Of a stretch of DNA of 14,087 nt, positions 7,116 through 12,728 are shown piece after piece. Where the stretch lies: NCBI GenBank assembly GCA_000961805.1, contig LADV01000205.1:1-14087 (forward strand), written 5' to 3'. The translations under genes and the position numbers were made by a program. The DNA comes from Peptococcaceae bacterium BRH_c23. Its GTDB lineage: Bacteria; Bacillota_B; Desulfitobacteriia; Desulfitobacteriales; Desulfitobacteriaceae. The notes beneath the pieces are model-generated. The model was not told the origin of the DNA, did not search any database, and was given only the letters and a program-made list of their open reading frames with translations. Every line of letters begins with the position of its first letter. The first letter of the stretch is position 1.

Positions 7116-7827
7116 ATGAACCTTAAGGAAAAAGTTGCAATAGTAACAGGAAGGAGCAAAGGTGGTAGTATCTGACATTGACTTGGAAGGTGCAAAAGCG
7201 ACTGTAGCTGAGGTTGAGGCAAATGGTGGCTCTGCTCTGGCAGTATTAACCCATGTAACCAAAGAAGAAGACATACAAAACCTAATTGATACTACCATTA
7301 AAACTTATGGCACAGTTGATATCCTAGTCAACAATGCCGGCATAATGGACAATATGGCTGCGGCTGCGGATGTTACAGATGAACTATGGGATAGGTTATT
7401 TGCAGTTAATACTACTTCAGTGATGAGGGCTACCAGAAAAGTGTTGCCGATATTTTTGACTAAAGGCGCTGGGGTAATTATCAATATAGCTTCTGTAGGG
7501 GGACTTCGTGGCAGTATAGCTGGTGCTGCCTATACTGCTTCCAAACATGCAGTAGTAGGCTTCACCAAGAATACAGGTTTCCAATATGCAAAAGAAGGTA
7601 TCCGCTGCAATGCCATAGCTCCAGGGCCAATAAAAACCAATATCACTGCAACTATGGGAAACGTTAATCAGCGGGGTGCAGCAATATGTAGGACTGGAAT
7701 GAGTCTGATTCCGCGACTAGGTGAACCGGAAGAAATAGCCGGAGCCGCTCTGTTCCTGGCTTCAGATGATTCCAGATTTGTTAACGGTACAGTTTTGACT
7801 GTTGATGGCGGTTGGACTGCTTATTAA
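7116..7827 (+). pseudogene. SDR-family dehydrogenase with an internal N-terminal deletion
   Basis: The gene opens normally (ATG 7116, AAAGGAG 8 nt upstream, MNLKEKVAIVTG) but the frame ends at a TGA (7173-7175). The family homology resumes in another frame as Glu-Gly-Ala-Lys-Val-Val-Val-Ser-Asp. About 44-47 bp are missing between them, exactly the part encoding the rest of the TGxxxGxG cofactor motif and the first Rossmann helix. Downstream all SDR motifs are present: NNAG, the catalytic Ser in a NIASVGG context, Tyr-Thr-Ala-Ser-Lys, Pro-Gly-Pro-Ile and the final Val-Asp-Gly-Gly. A GTG at 7162 with GGAAGGAG 5 nt upstream could allow translation of a 221-residue product, but without the dinucleotide motif it should lack activity. 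Confidence 0.85.
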
Positions 7828-8156
7828 AAGTTGTTTTATGATTCTTTTTTAAAAACAAGCCTATCAAACTTTCATAATGCTATATTCCGCAGCTTATCCT
7901 GTCAATGTATTGGACATTAAGGCGTAATGAAAAATAATTTATGCAAAAGAAACGACCTAAGCAAAGACCGGCAAACGCGCTCTAAGCGAGGGCCGGCTTC
8001 CCGAGGCTACGAGGGGAGACTGCCCGAGCGCGGGCTGCCAGGACCACAAATGCCGGCTCAGCGAGCGGGAGCTGCCCGGCTAGGGCAGATCACGCGAGCG
8101 GCGGCATGCAGGATGAGATATGACCGAGCGGAGCGGGTACCGCGAAGGAGTGAGCG
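7828..8156. other. Gene-free stretch holding a GC-rich, hairpin-rich segment (about 7950-8156)
   Basis: The first 120 bp are AT-rich with nothing recognisable. From about 7950 the composition changes abruptly to GC-rich DNA full of GAGCG/GCGAG words and short stems. Examples are GCCCG-AGCG-CGGGC (in 8015-8038), CTGCCC-GGCTA-GGGCAG (near 8071-8087) and GCGG-GTA-CCGC (near 8133-8143). The open frame from ATG 7927 gives an Arg/Pro/Gly-rich product of the kind expected from non-coding GC-rich DNA. Similar GC-rich interspersed repeats occur in some Clostridia, and a structured RNA is another option. It ends where a DUF2922 gene fragment begins. Confidence 0.6.
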
Positions 8157-8363
8157 TTAACTTTCACAACCGCCGGCGGCAAAACGTTTGCGATTACAAT
8201 CCCCAATCCGAGGGCAGACCTACAGCAGGCTGAGGTTATGGCTGTGATGGACTCGATTATTGCCAATGATCTATTCCTTACGTCCAGCGGCGCGCTGACC
8301 GGAATACGGGACATTAAGGTAATAGATACCACGACCGACGACCTTTACGACCCGCAGGCTTAA
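8157..8363 (+). pseudogene. DUF2922 family small protein, 5'-truncated
   Basis: From 8157 the plus strand reads Leu-Thr-Phe-Thr-Thr-Ala-Gly-Gly-Lys-Thr-Phe, then Ile-Pro-Asn-Pro-Arg-Ala-Asp-Leu, a helix with two Met, a Thr-Ser-Ser-Gly-Ala-Leu-Thr-Gly-Ile stretch, and a TAA at 8361-8363. This is the whole body of a DUF2922 protein (about 70 residues, common in spore-forming Firmicutes, function unknown, usually next to a DUF1659 gene). No start codon is available: a TGA precedes in frame at 8151-8153, and the first six or so codons are replaced by the GC-rich segment. AAGGAG (8145-8150) lies just upstream, but the only nearby GTG is in another frame. The family call is from pattern memory. Confidence 0.6.
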
Positions 8364-8379
8364 CCGGTCGCTTTTAAGA

Positions 8380-8456
8380 CAGCGTAACGCAACCTCCGGC
8401 TGAACCGGGATCAGACTGCCGACAAAGCCATATTTGTCGGCAGTCTGACGCTGCGT
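8380..8456. repeat. Structured element: perfect 16-bp inverted repeat plus flanking stems
   Basis: TCAGACTGCCGACAAA (8411-8426) and its exact complement (8433-8448) enclose the loop GCCATA. Just before it is TCCGG-CTGAA-CCGGG (8395-8409). An outer stem CAGCG/CGCTG (8380-8384 with 8449-8453) could close both into a three-way junction, and ACGCA/TGCGT (8387-8391 with 8452-8456) would be an exclusive alternative. It lies between converging genes, the DUF2922 fragment (plus) and the small gene ending at 8462 (minus), so it may act as a bidirectional terminator, though neither side has a U-tract. Confidence 0.6.
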
Positions 8457-8461
8457 ATTCC

Positions 8462-8632
8462 TCATCGCTGATCACTACCCTTCTCTTCTGGTCTAGAATT
8501 TTTAAGTGAAATAACCGGGGTTTCTTCTTCAGTATAATCGTATTCTCCTTGCTGCTGCGCTTCAACAAGAATATCAACACAATTTGCTACTTTGGCGGCA
8601 AGTTGAAAATACATTTCCTTATAATCAGGCAC
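8462..8632 (-). CDS. Small hypothetical protein (56 aa), divergent partner of the XRE regulator
   Basis: The start is taken as GTG 8632 because GTGAGGTG lies 7 nt upstream of it. The longer frame from GTG 8647 would begin inside that ribosome binding site. The product begins Val-Pro-Asp-Tyr-Lys-Glu-Met-Tyr-Phe-Gln-Leu, forms one amphipathic helix to about residue 32, and ends in a charged tail (Glu-Glu-Glu, Arg-Pro-Glu-Glu-Lys). No membrane segment and no catalytic motif. Similar short Asp-Tyr-Lys-x-Met-Tyr-Phe proteins stand near phage-like XRE regulators in Clostridia, with no known role. It shares the palindromic control region with the XRE gene, so it is probably repressed by it. It could be a small effector, anti-repressor or scaffold; I cannot tell which. 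Confidence 0.62.
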   Translation of the reverse strand: MPDYKEMYFQLAAKVANCVDILVEAQQQGEYDYTEEETPVISLKNSRPEEKGSDQR

Positions 8633-8654
8633 GCGAAAACACCTCACTCCATAA

Positions 8655-8757
8655 TTAGTGTTATATAACTAATTATTGCACAAAATATATATTAGTGCTA
8701 TATCACTAACAAAGCATATTTATCTTCTGTATGCTTTGATTAGTGATAAAACACTAG
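8655..8757. promoter_or_regulatory. Three 18-bp palindromic operators for the XRE regulator
   Basis: Three close copies of one palindrome: TTAGTGTTATATAACTAA (8655-8672), TTAGTGCTATATCACTAA (8692-8709) and TTAGTGATAAAACACTAG (8740-8757). The shared form is TTAGTG-N6-CACTAA. The first lies just before the ribosome binding site of the minus-strand small gene, the second covers the -10 region of the XRE promoter and the core of the divergent promoter, and the third overlaps the XRE ribosome binding site. Such placement allows repression of both genes and autoregulation. That the XRE protein binds here is inferred from position. Confidence 0.8.
8676..8712. promoter_or_regulatory. Overlapping divergent promoters of the small gene and the XRE gene
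   Basis: Plus strand: TTGCAC (8676-8681), 17 bp, TATATC (8699-8704), toward the XRE gene. Minus strand: TTGTTA (8712-8707), 17 bp, TATATT (8689-8684), toward the small gene. The two interleave and both contain the central operator, so a regulator bound there would block both. The boxes are good but imperfect matches to the sigma-A consensus. Confidence 0.6.
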
Positions 8758-8769
8758 GAGGTGTATTCA

Positions 8770-9012
8770 TTGGATACAAGACAAGCGATCGCGAATAGAA
8801 TCGTTGTACTTTGCAAAGAACGGAATATAACGCCCAATGCTTTAAGCTATCGTGCCGCCGTACCACAATCGACTATAAAAAGCATCCTAAATGATGAAAG
8901 CCTAAACCCCGGTATCGTTACTATTAAAAAGTTGTGTGATGGTTTGGAAATCTCACTGCCGGACTTTTTTAACACGGATGTCTTTCGCAATTTAGAACAA
9001 GAACTCAACTGA
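8770..9012 (+). CDS. XRE-family (HTH_3-type) transcriptional regulator
   Basis: 80 residues from the TTG at 8770, chosen because AGGAGGTG (8756-8763) lies 6 nt upstream. The alternative GTG at 8761 sits inside that sequence. The product is almost only a helix-turn-helix domain: Ala-Asn-Arg-Ile-Val-x-Leu-Cys-Lys-Glu-Arg, Ile-Thr-Pro-Asn-Ala-Leu-Ser-Tyr, the recognition helix with Pro-Gln-Ser-Thr-Ile-Lys-Ser-Ile-Leu-Asn, and the closing Thr-Ile-Lys-Lys-Leu-Cys-Asp-Gly-Leu. This is the compact single-domain form found in phage-type and plasmid-type switches. The third operator overlaps its ribosome binding site, so it probably represses itself. No membrane or ligand domain is present, so its inducer, if any, must act on the HTH domain. 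Confidence 0.88.
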   Translation: MDTRQAIANRIVVLCKERNITPNALSYRAAVPQSTIKSILNDESLNPGIVTIKKLCDGLEISLPDFFNTDVFRNLEQELN

Positions 9013-9143
9013 ATCTTCGATTTCATGATCACATTATTTCCGAAAAGTACGATATCTTAAGGTTTTTAAAGGCCTTATATAAAGGGTTCTTTTTTCTTTT
9101 CGACTATGTATCCTTCGCAAAAATATTTCGCTACTTCCAGTAA

Positions 9144-9374
9144 TCACAGGTCCCTGGCCTTGATGGAATCAAACGCCAATATAAAAAGGCAGACGCCCAG
9201 GACAAGCAGGAGCAAGCTCCATCCCAACCCGCTGAGGTAATCTCCCGAAATCCCCCTGGTTAAAGCCAGCGAACCCCAACCCTGGGGAAAAAAGTCCATG
9301 ATTCCGAGCATCTGTCCCTGTCCTGCCAGCCAGGCTCCCGGATCGCCTTTGCCCAGACTGTTCCTGAACATAGA
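9144..9374 (-). pseudogene. C-terminal fragment of an ABC-2 type transporter permease
   Basis: The last 75 or so residues of the frame 9482-9144 read like the end of a multidrug/ABC-2 permease: Gly-Ile-Met-Asp-Phe-Phe-Pro-Gln-Gly-Trp, Leu-Ala-Leu-Thr-Arg-Gly, then one membrane helix (Leu-Gly-Trp-Ser-Leu-Leu-Leu-Leu through Phe-Asp-Ser-Ile) and a short Lys-Ala-Arg-Asp-Leu tail before TGA. The other five helices and the partner ATPase are missing. The sequence is GC-rich compared with its surroundings. It is joined in frame to a transposase fragment (next entry), so the gene was cut by a mobile element. A product would not be functional. Confidence 0.6.
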
Positions 9375-9482
9375 AAGCACAACCTCCGCTGCTGGTAGCT
9401 GTGTGTTCGTCTTGACGACAAACTTACCGTCACGCAAAGCTTCTTTTTCCAAGTCCGGTTCATGACGGCGTTTTACTGTCAA
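9375..9482 (-). pseudogene. Fragment of an IS1634-type (IS4 superfamily) transposase
   Basis: From a TTG at 9482 the frame gives Asp-Leu-Glu-Lys-Glu-Ala-Leu-Arg-Asp-Gly-Lys-Phe-Val-Val-Lys-Thr-Asn-Thr, then Leu-Pro-Ala-Ala-Glu-Val-Val-Leu. This is the conserved block ahead of the last catalytic Glu in IS1634-family transposases (usual form: Asp-Gly-Lys-x-Val-Leu-x-Thr-Asn-Thr-x-Leu-Pro-Ala-Ala-Glu-Val-Ala-Leu). Homology stops near 9375, where permease sequence begins in the same frame. Only about 36 residues of some 550 remain. No terminal repeats are visible here. The TTG has no clear ribosome binding site. Confidence 0.6.
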
Positions 9483-9509
9483 GGATGAGTTTAAACAGCC
9501 TGATACAAG

Positions 9510-9536
9510 AAAAAAGCCTCTCCAAAAAGAGAAGCT
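9510..9536 (-). terminator. Rho-independent terminator, minus strand
   Basis: On the minus strand AGCTTCTC-TTTTTG-GAGAGGCT forms an 8-bp stem with one T-G wobble, followed directly by a run of T (9515-9510). This is a standard intrinsic terminator. It would end transcripts of the flavodoxin/alcohol dehydrogenase genes after the truncated LtrA gene. Confidence 0.7.
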
Positions 9537-9605
9537 AATTAGTAAACCTTATAAATGTACTTGACTAGATCATAACCTTATTAACACTAATAATTTCAAA
9601 ACGCA

Positions 9606-10067
9606 TTACGCAAACGAACCTACTATCCAGAGTGGCGCAGTAGCAAGAATCCATCCGAGCATTCTCGATAAATGAGTTTTGAATAGTTTACTAGTAGCAG
9701 TAAAATTCGCAAGTATTCCAAGTCCTATCTGACTTACCAGAAACGGAGTTACGAATGTCCACGCGACTTCTCCAAATGCATGATTAATAGAGGCGTTCAT
9801 GAATAGCCCTAAAAGCATCACTATCAGCATCATCCATTGAGTCTGAGTCTTTCCGACGTGTATGAACGTGGCCTCATTACTCGTATATGACCAGACATCG
9901 TATACTGCAATCAGCAGTACTATCGTTTCCGCCATTCCACGCCAGCTGAGATTACCCACTAGATGGGATGATAGCTGGGACACTGCGAATACAAATACCA
10001 AGTCAAAAGTCAGTTCAAGAGGTGAAACCTCATACTTTTCTGAAGATGTTTTTACATTGTCCTGCAA
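9606..10067 (-). pseudogene. ltrA: LtrA-family membrane protein, N-terminal part, 3'-truncated
   Basis: 153 residues starting at TTG 10067, 4 nt after the flavodoxin stop, with no strong ribosome binding site, so translation is probably coupled. The N-terminus shows the family signature Val-Ser-Pro-Leu-Glu-Leu-Thr-Phe-Asp-Leu-Val-Phe-Val-Phe-Ala. Membrane segments follow at about 44-62, 77-96, 101-122 and 134-152. LtrA (low temperature requirement A) proteins normally have about 370-400 residues and more helices; this one stops at Trp-Ile-Val-Gly-Ser-Phe-Ala, in the middle of the conserved region, by TAA. The missing half and the transposase debris downstream point to a rearrangement. The function of the family is unclear. 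It is not related to the group II intron maturase of the same name. Confidence 0.8.
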
Positions 10068-10071
10068 TAGC

Positions 10072-10584
10072 TCACAGATTCTTTAACCAGCTCTCCACAC
10101 TTTTCTCAGCAGAACCTGCATGGGTGCCATGTATGGATAGACCGCTCTTTACAGTAGCATTCGGACACTCTCTTGCGATATCTCTTTCCGACCCGCTTAA
10201 ACCGCTGCCTTCATGGGTACAGTATGGTAAAATTGTCTTTCCGGAGAAGTCGTATTCTTCCAGAAAAGTATATACTGCCATCGGCATGGTTCCCCACCAG
10301 TTTGGATAACCTAAAATAATGGTATCGTACTCATCCATATTAACTACATGAGCGGTAAGCTCTGGTCTTGCTTTGGCACGTAATTCATCCTTCGCCACAT
10401 TTGTTGTCTGAGTATAATCAACCGGATAGTCCTTTACGGTATCAATCTTGAACATATCTCCTCTGGTTATTTCCCGAATCATACCTGCAACAACTTCTGT
10501 ATTACCTACAGGAAGATTCTTAATAGAACCACTTACATAATTCTGACCTTTTCTTGAAAAAAATGCGATTAAAACTTTTGACAT
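10072..10584 (-). CDS. Flavodoxin (Flavodoxin_4 type)
   Basis: 170 residues from ATG 10584, AAGGAG 8 nt upstream. The N-terminal Val-Leu-Ile-Ala-Phe-Phe-Ser-Arg-Lys-Gly is the first strand and the start of the FMN phosphate loop. In this subfamily the loop is extended (about residues 10-35, ending Val-Gly-Asn-Thr-Glu). Tyr-Asp-Thr-Ile-Ile-Leu-Gly-Tyr-Pro-Asn-Trp-Trp-Gly-Thr-Met-Pro is the flavin-binding loop, and Thr-His-Glu-Gly-Ser-Gly follows strand 4. Members carry FMN and transfer electrons or act in quinone/aldehyde stress clusters. Here it lies 51 bp downstream of the iron alcohol dehydrogenase in the same direction, within the AdhR-like gene group, which supports a redox-stress role. 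Confidence 0.93.
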   Translation of the reverse strand: MSKVLIAFFSRKGQNYVSGSIKNLPVGNTEVVAGMIREITRGDMFKIDTVKDYPVDYTQTTNVAKDELRAKARPELTAHVVNMDEYDTIILGYPNWWGTMPMAVYTFLEEYDFSGKTILPYCTHEGSGLSGSERDIARECPNATVKSGLSIHGTHAGSAEKSVESWLKNL

Positions 10585-10635
10585 AATGATTGCTCCTTTT
10601 CTTCATTGGTCCACGATTCCTTTTATTGCTTCGAT

Positions 10636-11817
10636 TTAAAGACTCATCTTCAAGATATTTTCAACATCCTGCTGATTCAGTGGCTTGAAGCCCGGCATAA
10701 TTCCGTTTCCACAGGCTTTCTTTGCCATTCTTTCAAATTTGGAATCATCAATGCCAATTTCCGTCAATGTACTCTTTAAACCGAGGGTATTAAAGAAGAA
10801 ATCGGACAGCATTTCAATTGCCTTTTTGCCGACTTCCATTGCAGGAAGATCCTTGTCAATGCCAAACACATTTACACCAAACTGATAGAACTTTGGTGCG
10901 GTGGTCTCATCAAGAATATACTCCATCCATCTAGGAGTCAGAATAGCAAGTCCTAACCCATGCGTGATATCATAGAAAGCGGAAAGCTCGTGTTCCATCA
11001 TATGGCAGCTTGGAGCCTGCTGTTTTCCAGCACCAATAAAGCCATTCAGTGCCCATGAGGAAGCCCACATCAGGTTAGCCCTTGCCTCATAATTGTCAGG
11101 CTCTTTTATTACAACAGGAGCATATTTGATGACAGTCTTAATCAGCCCTTCCATAAAGTAATCAACCATATACAGGGTGTCCTGTGTACTGAAATAAGCC
11201 GTATCAATAATATGGGATATAATGTCAACGCCACCACAGGCAGTCTGAAAAGCACTAACGGAATAAGTGTTGGTTGGGTCTAAGAAGGATACCTTTGGAA
11301 GCATCAGAGGATGAATAAGTCCCAGCTTATCATTGGTTTCAAGGTTGGAAATTACACCGCCACAGTCCATTTCAGAACCGGTTGCCGCAATGGTCAGCAC
11401 GGTCACTATAGGCAGACAGGCAGTAATAGGGGCTTTATGGGTTACAAGATCCCAGCAGTCACCATCATAAAAAGCTGCGGCTCCAATAGCCTTTGTTGCA
11501 TCAATCGTAGAACCACCGCCGACAGCCAATAAAACATCTATCTTTTTCTCTTTACAGATAGCAGCCCCCTGATTGACAGAAGTATGACGTGGATTTGGTT
11601 CGATTCCGCCGAATTCATATACTTCAAGTCCAGCTTTGATCAGTTCAGCCACGATCTTATCGTACAGATTGTTCTTTTTGATGGAACCTCCGCCGTAAGT
11701 CATGAGAACCCGATTGCCATACCGTTTCAGTTCACTCCCCAGGTTTTCAAGCTGATTCTCTCCAAAATAAACTTTTGTTGGTGCAGAATAAATAAAATTA
11801 GTATTCATGATTTTCAT
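10636..11817 (-). CDS. Iron-containing alcohol dehydrogenase (butanol dehydrogenase / YqhD-like)
   Basis: 393 residues, the normal length for group III (iron-type) alcohol dehydrogenases of the BDH subfamily. The dinucleotide motif GGGSTID is at 100-106, and the Gly-Ser-Glu motif at 147-149. Metal ligands by family position are Asp198, His202, His272 and His286, with His276 also conserved in the H-x3-H-x9-H signature. It would reduce short-chain aldehydes with NAD(P)H, which fits aldehyde detoxification. The start is uncertain between ATG 11817 and ATG 11808, since AAAGGAAAGGA serves both. It follows the MerR-type regulator by 84 bp in the same direction; that gap shows a TGGACGTCCA palindrome but no convincing separate promoter. 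Confidence 0.95.
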   Translation of the reverse strand: MKIMNTNFIYSAPTKVYFGENQLENLGSELKRYGNRVLMTYGGGSIKKNNLYDKIVAELIKAGLEVYEFGGIEPNPRHTSVNQGAAICKEKKIDVLLAVGGGSTIDATKAIGAAAFYDGDCWDLVTHKAPITACLPIVTVLTIAATGSEMDCGGVISNLETNDKLGLIHPLMLPKVSFLDPTNTYSVSAFQTACGGVDIISHIIDTAYFSTQDTLYMVDYFMEGLIKTVIKYAPVVIKEPDNYEARANLMWASSWALNGFIGAGKQQAPSCHMMEHELSAFYDITHGLGLAILTPRWMEYILDETTAPKFYQFGVNVFGIDKDLPAMEVGKKAIEMLSDFFFNTLGLKSTLTEIGIDDSKFERMAKKACGNGIMPGFKPLNQQDVENILKMSL

Positions 11818-11901
11818 TCCTTTCCTTTATTTTCATTCTTCTTTTGGTGGACGTCCAAAGGTGTTACCTACAATTTCAATATGGAACAATATATCCGTAT
11901 G

Positions 11902-12288
11902 TTAATCCTCCGATCTTTTTAGCTCTTTTTCTTTTGGAATGACTGCCTGTTCATATACTGCAATCTTATAATTCAGACGTTCCAGCGTTTTCTGCATGTC
12001 TGCCATTTTTGATATGAGTTGCTTACGCTGTTCGATAAATAGTTCTTTTCTGGCCTCGATGGTCGTATCACCCTGTTGAAACAGCCCAACATACTCAATC
12101 AATACTTCAATCGGAAGACCTGCATTTCTCATACATTTGATAAATTCGACCCACCTGCAGTCTTCTTCCGTATAATCCCTGATTCCGCTTTTATTGCGGT
12201 TAACATGAGGAATCAGTCCGATGCGTTCATAATAGCGGAGTGTATCCTGTGTAAGATCATATTTTTCGCTTACTTCTGTAATCGTCAT
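11902..12288 (-). CDS. adhR: MerR/NmlR-family regulator, AdhR-like
   Basis: 128 residues from ATG 12288, AGGAGGTG 7 nt upstream. The N-terminal winged HTH (Thr-Ile-Thr-Glu-Val-Ser, Asp-Thr-Leu-Arg-Tyr-Tyr-Glu-Arg-Ile-Gly-Leu-Ile-Pro) spans about 1-70, followed by a dimerisation coiled coil (about 78-115). Cys52 (Ile-Lys-Cys-Met-Arg) stands at the position of the aldehyde-reactive cysteine of Bacillus subtilis AdhR, and no metal-binding C-terminal Cys cluster is present. AdhR activates alcohol dehydrogenase and a carboxymuconolactone decarboxylase-like gene on formaldehyde or methylglyoxal stress. The same gene types flank this regulator. Its own promoter has the 19-bp spacer and palindrome typical of MerR control, so it probably activates itself and the downstream dehydrogenase. 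Confidence 0.9.
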   Translation of the reverse strand: MTITEVSEKYDLTQDTLRYYERIGLIPHVNRNKSGIRDYTEEDCRWVEFIKCMRNAGLPIEVLIEYVGLFQQGDTTIEARKELFIEQRKQLISKMADMQKTLERLNYKIAVYEQAVIPKEKELKRSED

Positions 12289-12313
12289 GCTATTTCACCT
12301 CCTGACATCCGAT

Positions 12314-12344
12314 ATCATAACACCTGGAGTTAACTCCAAGTCAA
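12314..12344 (-). promoter_or_regulatory. MerR-type promoter and operator of the adhR-like gene
   Basis: Minus strand: TTGACT (12344-12339), then a 19-bp spacer, then TATGAT (12319-12314). The spacer begins with the perfect 14-bp palindrome TGGAGTTAACTCCA (12338-12325). An overlong 19-bp spacer holding the operator is the hallmark of MerR-activated promoters. The -35 box overlaps the TGA stop (12343-12341) of the upstream gene. The predicted transcript start lies just ahead of the ribosome binding site. Confidence 0.82.
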
Positions 12345-12718
12345 GTAGATTCACGTGGTTTATTTACGCCCCGACTCTCCAGAATCTCGTTGGTGGCATG
12401 GATAAAGTCAAATGCCTTGGCAATGCCAACATACGGCACGGACTGATAGACAATCTCCTTCACTTCAACCGGGGGCACGCCGACGTTCAGCGCACCGCCC
12501 AACATAACCTTATATTCGCTCAGGGTCTGCATGGCAATGAGGGAAGCAAGAATGACTTTCAGTCTGGTTTTAGTGTCCAGATTGCTAAACTTAAGCACTT
12601 CGTCAAACGCGAAATTGTCGAACACCTCGATCAATTCCGGGTCGGTAACTTTTAGCGTGGATTTGTGGTTCGGGAACAATTCCTCGTGGTTCATTTCTGC
12701 TGTTTTACTGATTCTCAT
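12341..12718 (-). CDS. Carboxymuconolactone decarboxylase family protein (AhpD-like fold)
   Basis: 125 residues from ATG 12718, with GAGGTG 4 nt upstream. Most of the length fits one CMD domain: Thr-Lys-Thr-Arg-Leu-Lys-Val-Ile-Leu-Ala-Ser-Leu-Ile-Ala, then Gly-Ala-Leu-Asn-Val-Gly-Val-Pro-Pro-Val-Glu-Val-Lys-Glu-Ile-Val-Tyr-Gln, and Tyr-Val-Gly-Ile-Ala-Lys-Ala-Phe. The CxxC pair that makes AhpD a peroxidase partner is absent, so it is of the decarboxylase/unknown-function type. Its start lies 10 nt after the aldo/keto reductase stop, so the two are one transcript. The B. subtilis AdhR regulon contains a protein of this family (YraC), which agrees with the neighbouring regulator. GC-richer than genes to the left of 12300. 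Confidence 0.92.
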   Translation of the reverse strand: MRISKTAEMNHEELFPNHKSTLKVTDPELIEVFDNFAFDEVLKFSNLDTKTRLKVILASLIAMQTLSEYKVMLGGALNVGVPPVEVKEIVYQSVPYVGIAKAFDFIHATNEILESRGVNKPREST

Positions 12719-12728
12719 AACTCACCTC

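Noticed and set aside
7927..8160. 77-codon plus-strand frame through the GC-rich segment
   Set aside because: The product is an Arg/Pro/Gly-rich string as expected from GC-rich non-coding DNA. It has no family features, and only a weak AAGG lies before the ATG.
8271..8580. Overlapping minus-strand frames downstream of the 56-aa gene
   Set aside because: They run through the 16-bp hairpin and antisense to the DUF2922 reading frame, with no independent ribosome binding site except a stop-overlapping ATG.
9575..9592. TTAGTG half-site (minus strand) resembling the XRE operator
   Set aside because: Only one half matches and the CACTAA partner is absent. It is expected by chance in AT-rich DNA.
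11835..11870. TGGACGTCCA palindrome between the adhR-like gene and the Fe-ADH as a second MerR operator
   Set aside because: No -35/-10 pair with a 19-bp spacer surrounds it, and the core differs from the clear operator at 12325-12338.
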